Shown one piece after another: positions 34,355 to 43,905 of a stretch of 64,000 nt of DNA. The DNA lies in assembly GCF_017874215.1 (NCBI RefSeq), contig NZ_JAGGLB010000008.1:62001-126000 (forward strand), in the 5' to 3' direction. The translations under genes and the position numbers were made by a program. The stretch comes from Paenibacillus eucommiae. GTDB taxonomy: Bacteria > Bacillota > Bacilli > Paenibacillales > NBRC-103111. A model generated the notes under the pieces. It worked only from the letters and a program-made list of their open reading frames with translations. It had not been told where the DNA came from and made no database searches. Each line of letters opens with the position of its first letter. Position 1 is the stretch's first letter.

Positions 34355-36090
34355 GCTAAGCTCAGCTCCTTACATTTTTGTTCGATCTCCGCTGGTAAGA
34401 ACGGATTCCCATTATATTTAAGCAAGCTTTGAATTTTATCGCCATAACCTGTGTGCAGCTTGATTTGATCTGCTAATTGGCCTGTAGCATTGTTCTCAAT
34501 TACGATAACTGTCTTTGCTTTTTCTATATAGGATTTGATGTCTTTAGTCGGGAAAGGGTGGATTAGGCGAACGGTAGCGTGGTTCGTCTTGATACCTTCC
34601 TTCGCTAATCTTTCTCTTGCCTCATCAATAGTTCCACCTGTCGAGCCCATTCCTATTAACAGGATATCGGGAGTTTCATGAGGAGCATCCACTTTAACCG
34701 CATCAGTAACTTTAATATGCTTCAGCTTCTCCATCCGTTTGTCCATCATTCTTTGGCGGTTTTCAGTGCTTTCTGAAGGACGTCCTGTTTGATCGTGTTC
34801 AACGCCAGTTACATGGTGGATACCATATTTAACGCCAGGCAGTACACGAGGTGAGATGCCGTCCTCAGTAAACTCGTAGCGTTTAAACAATTGGTTCTGT
34901 TCAGCTTCTTCTGGCTCAGTAACCAAATTACCACGATCAATTACTATGCGGTTATAGTCAAGCATTGCTGAAGACTGCTTACCTAGCGACAATTGAAGAT
35001 CTGTCATCAGGATAACAGGACATTGGTACTTGTCTGCAAGGTTGAATGCCTCGATAGTATCATAGAAGCATTCTTCTATCGTGCTTGGTGAAAGTACAAT
35101 CTTGGGGATTTCTCCGTGCGTGCCGTAAACCATTGCATTCAGATCGGATTGTTCTTGCTTCGTCGGCAAACCTGTACTTGGTCCTCCGCGCTGAGTATCA
35201 ACGATAACAACTGGCGTTTCCGTCATACCGGCAAGACCAATAGCTTCCATCATCAGAGAAAGCCCTGGACCTGCAGATGCTGTAAGCGTACGCACACCGC
35301 CGTAGTTGGCTCCGATAGCCATCGTACATGCAGCTATTTCATCTTCAGTCTGGATGACTGTACCGCCAAATTTAGGTAAAGTCTTGATCAGGTATTCCAT
35401 GATCTCAGACGCTGGTGTTATGGGGTAAGCGGGCATAAAGCGACAGCCTGCAGCAAGAGCTCCAAGTGCGATCGCATCATTTCCGATGATGAACATCTTC
35501 TGTCCACCATCAGCAGGCTCAAGAGCGAACTCATGAAGCGGTCCTCCAGCTAGCTCCAATACGGATTCTGCGCCTTTGCGAACTGCCTCGATATTCTTCT
35601 CGACAACAGCTGCCCCCTTGCGTCCAAACTCTTCTTCTACTGCTTTATTAAACACATCAATAGGCAGTCCGAGCAATGCCCAAGACGCACCCGATGCGGC
35701 CATGTTCTTAAATAAGGAAGTTCCCAGCTCTTCTGCAATGGCCGTAATAGGCACTGGAAACAGACGTGCTTGAATACCTTCTGGTAATACTGGGTTAAAC
35801 TTGGCATCCGCCACAATAACTCCATTAGCGTTAAGCTCGTGCGCATTAAAATCGATGGTCTCTTGATCAAAAGCAACCAGGATATCCAAATCATCGGAAA
35901 TCGCCCGAATAGGCTTAGTGCTGATGCGAATCTTGTTATTCGTATGCCCCCCTTTAATCCGCGAGGAAAAATGTCGGTACCCATACAAATAATAACCGAG
36001 TCGGTTCAGCGCTGTAGAGAAAATCCGGTCTGTACTCTCGACCCCTTCCCCCTGCTGACCTCCGATTTTCCAAGATAACTGACTAATCAC
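34342..36090 (-). CDS. korA: 2-oxoglutarate:ferredoxin oxidoreductase, fused gamma-alpha subunit
   Basis: About 582 residues from GTG 36090, which has AAAGGAG 10 bp upstream. A longer frame to 36174 has no ribosome binding site. Residues 1-180 are the gamma domain (LSWKIGGQQGEGVESTDRIF, SSRIKGGHTNNKIRIS). The rest is alpha (MPAYPITPASEIMEYLIKTL, VIQTEDEIAACTMAIGANYG, RGGPSTGLPTKQEQSDL). It forms the enzyme with KorB, whose gene overlaps its end. A TTGCTT/TAGAAT promoter is seen upstream. Confidence 0.87.
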   Translation of the reverse strand: MISQLSWKIGGQQGEGVESTDRIFSTALNRLGYYLYGYRHFSSRIKGGHTNNKIRISTKPIRAISDDLDILVAFDQETIDFNAHELNANGVIVADAKFNPVLPEGIQARLFPVPITAIAEELGTSLFKNMAASGASWALLGLPIDVFNKAVEEEFGRKGAAVVEKNIEAVRKGAESVLELAGGPLHEFALEPADGGQKMFIIGNDAIALGALAAGCRFMPAYPITPASEIMEYLIKTLPKFGGTVIQTEDEIAACTMAIGANYGGVRTLTASAGPGLSLMMEAIGLAGMTETPVVIVDTQRGGPSTGLPTKQEQSDLNAMVYGTHGEIPKIVLSPSTIEECFYDTIEAFNLADKYQCPVILMTDLQLSLGKQSSAMLDYNRIVIDRGNLVTEPEEAEQNQLFKRYEFTEDGISPRVLPGVKYGIHHVTGVEHDQTGRPSESTENRQRMMDKRMEKLKHIKVTDAVKVDAPHETPDILLIGMGSTGGTIDEARERLAKEGIKTNHATVRLIHPFPTKDIKSYIEKAKTVIVIENNATGQLADQIKLHTGYGDKIQSLLKYNGNPFLPAEIEQKCKELSLAWQH

Positions 36091-36195
36091 CGTACGTCCA
36101 CTCCTTTTGATTGGTAGCTGCGTGTAATAATAAGCTGTGCCGCATATCCTTTTTTGATAAAGAGGTATAAACAAAATCTTTCACTTATTATTAAA

Positions 36196-36224
36196 ATTCT
36201 ATTCCTTTAGTTGGTAAAAAGCAA
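36196..36224 (-). promoter_or_regulatory. Candidate korAB promoter
   Basis: On the minus strand, TTGCTT (36219-36224), a 17-bp spacer and TAGAAT (36196-36201), about 105 bp before the GTG start. Confidence 0.5.
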
Positions 36225-36289
36225 GGGTTTGGAATGGAGCATAAAGATAGAATTTTTAGATGGAATACATATCAACAATAGATTGATCG

Positions 36290-37234
36290 TCAATTTTCTG
36301 GAAGATTCTGTAGTAAAAAAAGTTTCCAATTCCCAAATAAAAATTGTTCGACTTGTGTCTCTCTATAGTTTTGACATAAAACCTCAATTAAATTCTCAAA
36401 TTTCCCTGAATTCTCCAAACCGTAAATCCATTGATCGATTCCGTCGAAATCTGAGCCAAATCCAAGATGCTTTTCCCCGCCTAAAGCGCAAATATGGTCG
36501 AGGTGCACAAGCAGATGTTTAATCTGGACCGGCTGCTGACTTTTCACAAAATAAGGAACAAAAGTTAGACCTATTTGTCCCTTTCTGCTAATTATAGCTC
36601 TGATCTGGTCGTCTGATAAATTTCTTGGATGGCCGCACTGCTGTGCCGAATTGGAGTGGGAAGCGATGAAAGGCTTGGAATACATGTCCATAAGCTCCCA
36701 AAACCCGGCAATAGATAAATGAGATACATCGACAATCATGCCGATTCGTTCCATTTCTTTAATAAGACGTTTCCCTTTGATGGTAAATCCGCCTTTTCGA
36801 GGCTCCATGACACCATCTGCTGCCCAGTTAGCATAATTCCATGTAATCCCTATAATTCTAACACCAGCTTGATACAAGTCCTGCACATAGGCAATATTCC
36901 CTGCCAGTGCATCTGCCCCTTCCAAAGTGAGTATGGCTCCTGTCTGCTCTGTATTCATTATTTCGTGAAAGTCTTTAATACTATTAACTATTCGCATTTG
37001 CGAATGATTGCCTATGATTTTTTTATAAAAGATATCTATCATAAGCCGCACATGCTCAAAAGTTGGCTGCTGAATTTGCTCTGGCATATAAATGGCGAAG
37101 CACTGGATCTTGACCTTTGACTTTTGCAATCTGGGGTAGCTTACGTCCAGCTCCTTTTCCTCTTTATAGAAATCGAGCCGCGGGTTTAAATAAAGCTTGG
37201 AGAGCGCATCACAATGAGCGTCAATGATATGCAT
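36290..37234 (-). CDS. Membrane dipeptidase (M19 family)
   Basis: 314 residues. The two-zinc site of M19 peptidases is present: HxD in IDAHCDALSK, Glu in LEGADALAG, His in IVDVSHLSIAGF, His in FIASHSNSAQQCGHPRN and Asp in GFGSDFDGIDQW. It would cleave dipeptides, including ones with D-residues. There is no signal peptide, so it is probably cytosolic. The start is ATG 37234 with AAAGGA. It sits between spoVS and korA, as in related genomes. Confidence 0.9.
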   Translation of the reverse strand: MHIIDAHCDALSKLYLNPRLDFYKEEKELDVSYPRLQKSKVKIQCFAIYMPEQIQQPTFEHVRLMIDIFYKKIIGNHSQMRIVNSIKDFHEIMNTEQTGAILTLEGADALAGNIAYVQDLYQAGVRIIGITWNYANWAADGVMEPRKGGFTIKGKRLIKEMERIGMIVDVSHLSIAGFWELMDMYSKPFIASHSNSAQQCGHPRNLSDDQIRAIISRKGQIGLTFVPYFVKSQQPVQIKHLLVHLDHICALGGEKHLGFGSDFDGIDQWIYGLENSGKFENLIEVLCQNYRETQVEQFLFGNWKLFLLQNLPEN

Positions 37235-37272
37235 GTTCCATCAATCCTTTCTTTGCACCTAGTCGGAAACGT

Positions 37273-37299
37273 AAAAAACCTGTCTACAGGGTAAACAGG
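37273..37299 (-). terminator. spoVS terminator
   Basis: CCTGT (37279-37283) and ACAGG (37295-37299) form a hairpin. Read leftwards it is followed by a TTTTTT run. Confidence 0.7.
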
Positions 37300-37327
37300 C
37301 CGTATTGCTTATTTATTTTGTATGCTA

Positions 37328-37588
37328 TTAGCGAGGTTCGACTATCAATTTAATGGCTGTCCGATCTTCCCCATCAATTACGATATCTGTAAATGCTGGA
37401 ATGCAAATTAAGTCAACTCCACTAGGCGCAACAAATCCTCTTGCAATAGCTACTGCTTTGACGGCTTGGTTTAGCGCACCTGCACCGATAGCTTGAAGCT
37501 CTGCGGCTCCACGCTCACGTAACACGCCTGCCAATGCACCTGCTACAGAGTTTGGATTGGATTTTGCTGAAACTTTTAATACTTCCAT
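37328..37588 (-). CDS. spoVS: Stage V sporulation protein S
   Basis: 86 residues, the standard length, nearly invariant in spore formers: MEVLKVSAKSNPNSVAGALA then AELQAIGAGALNQAVKAVAI. The start is ATG 37588 behind GAGGAGG; the longer upstream frame is leader. It is an Alba-like protein needed for progress through late sporulation. A sigma-H-type promoter lies just upstream, matching early-sporulation control. It has its own terminator. Confidence 0.96.
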   Translation of the reverse strand: MEVLKVSAKSNPNSVAGALAGVLRERGAAELQAIGAGALNQAVKAVAIARGFVAPSGVDLICIPAFTDIVIDGEDRTAIKLIVEPR

Positions 37589-37634
37589 GAAGAGTACCTC
37601 CTCGGGGGATGATGGATAGATTCCAGTAACCATC

Positions 37635-37664
37635 ATATTCTAGAGAAGAGATAATAATTCCTCC
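37635..37664 (-). promoter_or_regulatory. Sigma-H-type promoter of spoVS
   Basis: On the minus strand GGAGGAATT (37656-37664), 12 bp, then CTAGAATAT (37635-37643). This fits RnAGGAwww-N12-RnnGAATww except the first base of the second box. Confidence 0.7.
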
Positions 37665-37696
37665 TAACCCCGAGTCAATCTTGCAAACTTGTGGAT

Positions 37697-38491
37697 TTAA
37701 TCCATAAAAACGTGATCCTCATCATACCGGATTAGCTTAATTCCTTTGGCTAGGCCAGTCTGGTCGTTCAAGTCCATCACAACTGCGTGAAAATGCCATT
37801 TCCCTTCATCCGTTGTAAAACGAACAGGCAGCTGTGTTTTAAATTTCTGCAAAACAGAGACGCGCTCCATTCCGAGTACCCCATCTCTCGGCCCCACCAT
37901 GCCTACATCCGTAACATAGGCAGTGCCTTGAGGCAGAATACGTTCATCGTGAGTCTGAACATGTGTATGCGTCCCTACAACCGCTGATACTTTGCCATCC
38001 AGGTGCCAGCCCATGGCAATCTTCTCTGAGGTTGCTTCTGCGTGAAAATCAACAAAAATAAATTTATATTTTTTCTTTGCAGTCTCGAGGATCTCCTCCA
38101 CCTTACGGAACGGACAATCAATAGGTGGCAGAAAGGTTCTTCCCTGGAGGTTAATAAGAAGCAGCTCCTGGTCCTTCACTTTAATAACCGTATGCCCCCG
38201 ACCCGGTGTTCCAGGTGGAAAGTTAGCCGGTCTGACCATTTTCTCATCCTGATCAATAAAATCAAAGATGTCTTTCTGGTCCCACGTATGATTGCCCATT
38301 GTAATTCCGTGAATACCCATCTCGTACATTTCTTTGGCAATCGCCGACGTAATCCCTCTTCCAGCAGCGGCATTCTCCCCGTTGGCGATAAAAATAGCGT
38401 TCGCATGTGTTTGCTTTAATCGCGGCATAATCGTTTTTAATGCTTTTCTTCCGACTGAGCCGACAATGTCCCCTATGAATACAACTTTGAT
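37697..38491 (-). CDS. ymdB: YmdB-type metallophosphoesterase (2',3'-cNMP phosphodiesterase), unusual start codon
   Basis: About 264 residues with the full set of metal ligands: VVFIGDIVGSVGRKAL, ANGENAAAGRGIT, MGNHTWDQKDIF, VDFHAEATSEK, VVGTHTHVQTHDERILPQG. Homologs start MKVxFIGD. Here the codon in that place is ATC (38491), preceded by ATT (38494), with no ATG, TTG or well-placed GTG. The GAGGTG ribosome site is 7 bp before the ATC. GTG 38506 overlaps that site. Initiation at ATC or ATT, or a lost start, is implied. The enzyme influences sporulation and biofilm gene expression. It lies downstream of rny, as in Bacillus, but beyond a terminator. Confidence 0.85.
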   Translation of the reverse strand: MKVVFIGDIVGSVGRKALKTIMPRLKQTHANAIFIANGENAAAGRGITSAIAKEMYEMGIHGITMGNHTWDQKDIFDFIDQDEKMVRPANFPPGTPGRGHTVIKVKDQELLLINLQGRTFLPPIDCPFRKVEEILETAKKKYKFIFVDFHAEATSEKIAMGWHLDGKVSAVVGTHTHVQTHDERILPQGTAYVTDVGMVGPRDGVLGMERVSVLQKFKTQLPVRFTTDEGKWHFHAVVMDLNDQTGLAKGIKLIRYDEDHVFMD

Positions 38492-38523
38492 AATCTTACA
38501 CCTCACTTCGAATATTAAAACAA

Positions 38524-38552
38524 GGAAAAGTGGCTGTTTAGGCCACTTTTCC
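38524..38552 (-). terminator. rny terminator
   Basis: GGAAAAGTGGC (38524-38534) pairs with GCCACTTTTCC (38542-38552). Read leftwards it is followed by TTGTTTTAAT. Confidence 0.8.
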
Positions 38553-38564
38553 CATGTAACACTG

Positions 38565-40106
38565 TTATTTAGCGTATTCAACCGCTCTCGTCTCACGTAT
38601 GACAGTAACCTTGATATGCCCCGGATAATCGAGTTCACTCTCAATTTTCTTCGTAATATCTCTGGCCAGCCGGAACGATTCGGTATCGTCCACTTTCTCA
38701 GGCTGAACCATAACGCGCACCTCGCGACCTGCTTGAATCGCATAAGACTTCTCAACACCTTCAAACGACTCAGAGATTTCTTCAAGCTTCTCAAGACGTC
38801 TGATATAGGTTTCAAGTGTCTCTCTCCGTGCCCCTGGTCTTGCCGCCGATAACGCATCTGCAGCTCCTACGAGCATTGCAATGACTGAGGTTGCCTCCAC
38901 ATCACCATGATGTGAAGCGATACTGTTAATAACGATGGGATGTTCTTTGTATTTCTTACCAATCTCTACGCCGATCTCTACATGAGAGCCTTCGACTTCG
39001 TGATCAAGCGCCTTGCCGATGTCATGAAGCAGCCCGGCACGTTTCGCCAAAGTTACGTCTACCCCGAGCTCCCCAGCCATTAATCCAGCTAGATAAGCTA
39101 CTTCCATCGAGTGCTTCAATACGTTCTGTCCGTAACTGGTTCTAAATTTAAGTCTTCCCAAAATTTTGATCAGGTCTGGATGCAGACCGTGTACACCGAC
39201 TTCAAAAGTTGCCTGTTCCCCGTATTCGCGGATACGCTCATCCACTTCCTTGCGGGATTTCTCAACCATTTCTTCAATACGCGCAGGATGGATACGTCCA
39301 TCTGCGACTAGCTTTTCTAATGAAGTCCGGGCAATTTCTCTGCGGATCGGATCAAAGCCTGATAAAATAACGGCTTCTGGCGTATCATCAATGATAAGGT
39401 CAATACCCGTTAATGTTTCAAGAGCACGAATATTGCGGCCTTCACGTCCGATAATACGTCCCTTCATCTCTTCATTTGGAAGCGTTACTACAGATACTGT
39501 TGTTTCTGCAACGTGATCAGCAGCACATCTTTGAATGGCGAGCGTAATGATTTCTCTTGCTTTCTTGTCGCCTTCTTCTTTAGCTTGCTGCTCAATTTCT
39601 TTAATAAGCTGTGCCGTTTCGTGACGAACCTCCTGCTCAACATTGGTAAGAATAATGCTTTTAGCTTCTTCCATGGAGAGTCCAGAAATCCGTTCAAGCT
39701 CGGACAATTGGTTTTTATAAATCAGGTCGATCTGTGCTTGTGTATCTTCGATTCTCTTCTCTTTGTTGGCAACCTGCTCTTCTTTACGTTCTAAAGATTC
39801 GATTTTTTTATCCAGCGATTCCTCTTTTTGCAACAATCGTCTCTCTTGTCGTTGAGTTTCGTTCCGACGTTCACGAATGTCTTTTTCAGCTTCGGTGCGC
39901 AGCCTATGGACTTCGTCCTTAGCTTCTACAACCGTTTCTTTTTTCAATGCTTCCGCTTCTTTTTTAGCTGCTTCTCTAATTTGGTCAGCGGCATGCTCTG
40001 CACTGGAAATTTTCGCTTCTGCAAGAGATTTGCGGACAAAATAACCGGCCCCTAAACATAGAAGGCCAACAACGAGAATGATCGAGATCCAGATGGCAGT
40101 GTGCAT
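38565..40106 (-). CDS. rny: Ribonuclease Y
   Basis: 513 residues from ATG 40106, chosen because GAGGAGG overlaps the in-frame GTG nine bases earlier. Domains: an N-terminal membrane helix ([20 protein letters not shown]), a long coiled coil (about 30-200), a KH domain ([20 protein letters not shown]) and an HD domain with H and D in [20 protein letters not shown]. It is the main endonuclease starting mRNA decay and sits at the membrane. RicA, one of its specificity partners, is encoded upstream in the window. It has a long leader of about 250 nt. Confidence 0.97.
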   Translation of the reverse strand: MHTAIWISIILVVGLLCLGAGYFVRKSLAEAKISSAEHAADQIREAAKKEAEALKKETVVEAKDEVHRLRTEAEKDIRERRNETQRQERRLLQKEESLDKKIESLERKEEQVANKEKRIEDTQAQIDLIYKNQLSELERISGLSMEEAKSIILTNVEQEVRHETAQLIKEIEQQAKEEGDKKAREIITLAIQRCAADHVAETTVSVVTLPNEEMKGRIIGREGRNIRALETLTGIDLIIDDTPEAVILSGFDPIRREIARTSLEKLVADGRIHPARIEEMVEKSRKEVDERIREYGEQATFEVGVHGLHPDLIKILGRLKFRTSYGQNVLKHSMEVAYLAGLMAGELGVDVTLAKRAGLLHDIGKALDHEVEGSHVEIGVEIGKKYKEHPIVINSIASHHGDVEATSVIAMLVGAADALSAARPGARRETLETYIRRLEKLEEISESFEGVEKSYAIQAGREVRVMVQPEKVDDTESFRLARDITKKIESELDYPGHIKVTVIRETRAVEYAK

Positions 40107-40474
40107 CTTGTTCACCTCCTCGTTGGTTTCTCCAAGTTGTTAGTTTGGGATTCCTTCGGTTTTTTAATCCGTTTTTCAATTGTGTGGGTAGGTCATAACC
40201 CATGCTCCAGCCAGAGTATGGTTCTAATTGAATGGACACTCATAAATGGCTTATTGCCCATACGATTCATAAAGACAGTGCAAAAATTGGCGTTTTTTAC
40301 AGCTGCCGATCAAAATCATAGAATGCTATGATCATGATTATTTATGAAAATATACACTGTTATTTTATCTTTTGTCGAAGAAGCTTGTCAAGCTATTGGC
40401 CAACTAATACCTCAAGTATCCGTTAATTGGGAATTTACAATTAATTAACACGGTTAAGATTTTAGTTAATGAGG
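40107..40474 (-). promoter_or_regulatory. Long rny leader and promoter
   Basis: On the minus strand, TTGACA (40386-40391), an 18-bp spacer and TAAAAT (40362-40367) form a good promoter. The start near 40355 leaves an untranslated leader of about 250 nt. A small GGATT...AATCC hairpin can be drawn in it, but no known riboswitch. Confidence 0.6.
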
Positions 40475-41179
40475 TTAATCATCGAAGGATTCCTCTATAT
40501 GAATATCCAGCTCCTCATCCTCTCCTGCAGCATCAATATGCTTCATAACTTTTGTGACCAAGCTGCCGACAAACCCCCTTCTCAGTAAAAAGCTGACCGT
40601 TTTTCTTCTACGGTCCTGCTTGGTTCCGGAAGTAACGCTCCACTTTTTTTCACCAAGCTTTAGAGCACTATTCCATTCTTCCTCTACGTTGATATCATCT
40701 AGAGCATCACGAATGAATTCCTGGTCTACCCCTTTTTGCTGCAGCTCCTGACGAATATAATTCCTTCCCTTACGCTGACCCGAAATTCGGTTTTCCGTTA
40801 GAATCTTTGCAAACTCTTTGTCGTTCATGTAGTTTTGCTGCTTTAAAGTGTCTATAGTAAAACTGATCGTGTCTTCTTCATATCCTTTTTCTTTTAATTT
40901 ACGTTCTATTTCCTGAATGGAATGAGGCCGTCTTCCAATTAACTCTACAGCTTTGGAATATGATTTATGCCGTTCCTCATCCTCAATAATTTGCTTCGTT
41001 TGATCAACCTGGATAGATTCTCCCTTTATGAGACGATGTTTAATCAAAATATCCTCATGAACGGAAAAAGCATAAGCTTCGTTAATAAAAATATTATAAC
41101 GATGTCTGTTTTTTTTCTGCTTCTCCACCTTAGTAATGATGAAAGCCTCAGCTTCTATGTCAGCTTCTATATGTGTCAA
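40475..41179 (-). CDS. recX: RecX-family regulatory protein
   Basis: 234 residues, helix-rich three-helix repeats typical of RecX: KAVELIGRRPHSIQEIERKL, DTLKQQNYMNDKEFAKILTE, RKGRNYIRQELQQKGVDQEF and SFLLRRGFVGSLVTKVMKHI. RecX binds RecA filaments and tunes recombination. It follows recA on the same strand, as in many bacteria, but a terminator lies between, so some transcripts probably stop first. Confidence 0.92.
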   Translation of the reverse strand: MTHIEADIEAEAFIITKVEKQKKNRHRYNIFINEAYAFSVHEDILIKHRLIKGESIQVDQTKQIIEDEERHKSYSKAVELIGRRPHSIQEIERKLKEKGYEEDTISFTIDTLKQQNYMNDKEFAKILTENRISGQRKGRNYIRQELQQKGVDQEFIRDALDDINVEEEWNSALKLGEKKWSVTSGTKQDRRRKTVSFLLRRGFVGSLVTKVMKHIDAAGEDEELDIHIEESFDD

Positions 41180-41207
41180 ATTCGTCGCACCCCTTTACAA
41201 ATTAAAA

Positions 41208-41231
41208 GCACCTTTAAAAGTTTAAAGGTGC
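41208..41231 (-). terminator. recA terminator
   Basis: GCACCTTTAAA (41208-41218) pairs with TTTAAAGGTGC (41221-41231). Read leftwards it is followed by TTTTAATTTG. Confidence 0.8.
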
Positions 41232-41246
41232 CTTCGTACTATAATT

Positions 41247-42305
41247 TTATTCTAGACCTAATGCTGCAATCTCGTCTTCATCCTCATCCTCATCGTCCTC
41301 CAAATTCGGACTGATGACTTGAGTCAGATTGCTGCTTTCGCGTATTTTTTGCTCAATAATATTGGCGATTTCTTTATTTTCTTTAAGGAACTGCTTGGAG
41401 TTTTCGCGGCCTTGTCCTAAACGATCGTTATTGAATGAGTACCATGCACCACTCTTGTTAATGATGTCCATTTCAGTTGCAATGTCGATAATGCTGCCTT
41501 CTCTAGAGATACCTTCACCATACATAATATCCACATCAGCTTGTTTGAACGGCGGAGCCACTTTGTTCTTGACGACTTTGATCTTTGTCCGGTTCCCTAT
41601 CATATCATTACCTTGCTTAAGTGTTTCCACCCGGCGAACATCCAAACGAATGGTGGAATAAAACTTCAATGCACGTCCTCCAGGAGTTGTTTCCGGATTC
41701 CCGAACATTACGCCAACTTTCTCACGAAGCTGGTTAATAAAGATTGCAATAACCTTGGACTTGTTAATAGCACCTGATAACTTACGTAAAGCTTGCGACA
41801 TCAGACGTGCTTGCAGACCCACATGGGAATCTCCCATATCTCCTTCAATCTCCGCTTTTGGCACAAGTGCAGCTACAGAGTCAATAACAATAATGTCAAC
41901 AGCACCACTCCGGACGAGCGCTTCGGCTATTTCCAAAGCTTGTTCACCTGTATCAGGCTGGGATAGCAATAAATCATCTATGTTGATTCCTAGCTTGCTC
42001 GCATAGGATGGGTCCAAAGCATGCTCTGCATCAATAAAAGCAGCTTGTCCTCCAGAACGCTGAACTTCTGCAATAGCATGAAGAGCTACGGTTGTTTTAC
42101 CTGAGGATTCCGGTCCGTATACTTCAATAATACGGCCGCGTGGAAAGCCTCCAACGCCCAAAGCAATATCCAGAGCTAAAGAGCCGCTCGAAATAGTTTC
42201 AACCTTCATATGAGTGGATTCACCAAGCTTCATGATAGAACCCTTCCCAAATTGCTTTTCAATTTGGCGCAATGCCATTTCAAGTGCGGCGCGACGGTCT
42301 GTCAA
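41247..42305 (-). CDS. recA: Recombinase RecA
   Basis: About 352 residues, beginning [23 protein letters not shown] 42305 is taken as the start: it aligns with the usual start ([12 protein letters not shown]) and has AAAGGA 10 bp upstream, while GTG 42314 overlaps that site. Walker A is [14 protein letters not shown], Walker [13 protein letters not shown], loop L2 [19 protein letters not shown]. The C-tail is acidic. It catalyses strand exchange and LexA self-cleavage. A LexA box lies beside its promoter. Confidence 0.98.
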   Translation of the reverse strand: MTDRRAALEMALRQIEKQFGKGSIMKLGESTHMKVETISSGSLALDIALGVGGFPRGRIIEVYGPESSGKTTVALHAIAEVQRSGGQAAFIDAEHALDPSYASKLGINIDDLLLSQPDTGEQALEIAEALVRSGAVDIIVIDSVAALVPKAEIEGDMGDSHVGLQARLMSQALRKLSGAINKSKVIAIFINQLREKVGVMFGNPETTPGGRALKFYSTIRLDVRRVETLKQGNDMIGNRTKIKVVKNKVAPPFKQADVDIMYGEGISREGSIIDIATEMDIINKSGAWYSFNNDRLGQGRENSKQFLKENKEIANIIEQKIRESSNLTQVISPNLEDDEDEDEDEIAALGLE

Positions 42306-42342
42306 GACATTCACTTCCTTTTATCGTAATTGGTATATTCTT

Positions 42343-42394
42343 ATAATAACTTGTTTTCCGCTCTTTGCCAAGCATTTTTTCGAACATACATTCG
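42343..42394 (-). promoter_or_regulatory. recA promoter with LexA (SOS) box
   Basis: On the minus strand TTGGCA (42366-42371), a 17-bp spacer and TATTAT (42343-42348). Just upstream, CGAATGTATGTTCG (42381-42394) matches the Gram-positive LexA box CGAACATATGTTCG at 12 of 14 positions when read on the plus strand. Confidence 0.8.
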
Positions 42395-42496
42395 TTTTTT
42401 TTTATTTCTCCCGTAATAAATGACTATTTGAGCCAGACAATGCACTTGTCTTACTAAGGGACGACGTGCAGAACGAAGTATCTCCTTAAACGCGCA

Positions 42497-42532
42497 ACAA
42501 AAAACCGTAACAAAGGTATCACCTTGCTACGG
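42497..42532 (-). terminator. cinA terminator
   Basis: CCGTAACAAAGG and CCTTGCTACGG form a stem with one mismatch. Read leftwards it is followed by TTTTTTG. Confidence 0.75.
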
Positions 42533-42569
42533 TTCTTCCGCTAACAGATACTTTTATTATAAGCGAAAC

Positions 42570-43820
42570 CTAGTTATTTATCAACTGCTTCCACAACTGG
42601 TACAGGGCATCTTTGGATGATCTCCATTTAATTGAATCCCTTGTTCCCGAGATTTGCAGCTTCTTTGTTATCCGGATGGATTCCTTGCCAACAAGGCCAA
42701 TATATACGAGACCTATAGGCTTTCCTTCAGATAAAGAAGGGCCTGCAACTCCTGTTATGGAAAGGGCATAATCCGTTCCTGTAATTTTTTGCAAATTTTC
42801 GGCGAGCAGCAGGGCGGTTTCCTCACTTATCGCGCCAGGGGCACCCGGACCTTCCAGCATATCCATAGGTATATCCAGCAGTTGATGTTTAAGAGCGTTA
42901 GAATAGCACACAACGCCTCCTTTAAACACTTCCGAACTACCGGGCTCTGTTGTAAGCAAATCGCTTAGAAGCCCTCCTGAGCAGCTCTCAGCAACAGAAA
43001 GCGTCTGATTCTTTTCCTTGAGCAACTCAAGGACTACATGCTCGATCGGCACATCCTTAACAGCATATAAATGCTGACCGAGCCGCTTGCGGATCTCCGC
43101 CTCGGTTGAAGCTAGCTTAGGCTCCCCCTCCTCAGGTGTATGGGCACGGGTCGTCAAGCGTATCGTCACTTCCGCCTCTTTGGCATAAGGAGCAATCGTA
43201 GGGTCCGTTTGAGCGTCAATCATATCGATCAGCTCGTGCTCTAAACTGGATTCACCAATTCCAGCAAATTTAAGCATTTTGGAGTATAGAGGAACCTCAT
43301 CCGTCATAACCGCTTTAAGCCAAGGCGTTGCATGCCTCGTAAACATCGGCTTCATCTCTTTGGGTGGACCTGGTAAAACGATAAAGTGTGTCCCTTCAAA
43401 CGTAAGAGCGGCTCCAACAGCCAATCCTACATCATTTTGCAGCGGGTCGCTATTTTCAAATAGCAATGCCTGTCTTGCATTGGTCTCCACCATAGGAGTC
43501 TCTCTGTTTTGGAACAGCTTCGTTATCGTATCCATGGAAGGCTGATGAATAAAAAGCGCTTGTCCAATATAGTCTGACAGCACATCCTTGGTTAAATCGT
43601 CTTGTGTCGGTCCCAGACCGCCAGTACAGATAACGACATCGGCACGTGAAGCCGCAAGCTTAAATGAGTCTAATAACCTTGAAGCGTTATCCCCAACTAC
43701 TGTTTGATAATAAATATCAATGCCCAGAGCCGCACACTCCTGAGCAAGAAACTGTGCATTGGTGTTAACAATCTGACCAAGTAGAAGCTCTGTACCGATC
43801 GCTATAATTTCTGCTTTCAT
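42570..43820 (-). CDS. cinA: CinA-family protein (competence/damage-inducible)
   Basis: 416 residues, full length. The N-terminal MoCF/COG1058 domain (EIIAIGTELLLGQIVNTNAQ, CTGGLGPTQDDLTKDV, FIVLPGPPKEMKPMF) acts on ADP-ribose or NMN-type compounds in relatives. The C-terminal PncC-like domain (LSVAESCSGGLLSDLLTTEP, ALSITGVAGPS) deamidates nicotinamide mononucleotide. It lies between pgsA and recA, as in Bacillus. It starts at ATG 43820 after AGGAGG. Confidence 0.95.
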   Translation of the reverse strand: MKAEIIAIGTELLLGQIVNTNAQFLAQECAALGIDIYYQTVVGDNASRLLDSFKLAASRADVVICTGGLGPTQDDLTKDVLSDYIGQALFIHQPSMDTITKLFQNRETPMVETNARQALLFENSDPLQNDVGLAVGAALTFEGTHFIVLPGPPKEMKPMFTRHATPWLKAVMTDEVPLYSKMLKFAGIGESSLEHELIDMIDAQTDPTIAPYAKEAEVTIRLTTRAHTPEEGEPKLASTEAEIRKRLGQHLYAVKDVPIEHVVLELLKEKNQTLSVAESCSGGLLSDLLTTEPGSSEVFKGGVVCYSNALKHQLLDIPMDMLEGPGAPGAISEETALLLAENLQKITGTDYALSITGVAGPSLSEGKPIGLVYIGLVGKESIRITKKLQISGTRDSIKWRSSKDALYQLWKQLINN

Positions 43821-43873
43821 GATAGTTCCTCCTATAATTCCGCATTAATAAAGAAGCTGTCTTCAAGGGAAAG

Positions 43874-43905
43874 AAAACACAATAGGTTCGCCCCTACTGT
43901 GTTTT
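43874..43905 (-). terminator. Terminator at the end of pgsA
   Basis: AAAACACAATAGG (43874-43886) pairs with CCTACTGTGTTTT (43893-43905) with one mismatch. Read leftwards it is followed by CTTTCC. It overlaps the pgsA stop. Confidence 0.65.

Noticed and set aside
38492..38857. N-terminal extension of the ymdB frame into rny
   Set aside because: The extension is Arg/Leu-rich, antisense-like noise lying wholly in rny coding sequence on the same strand. Homologs begin at the FIGD motif.
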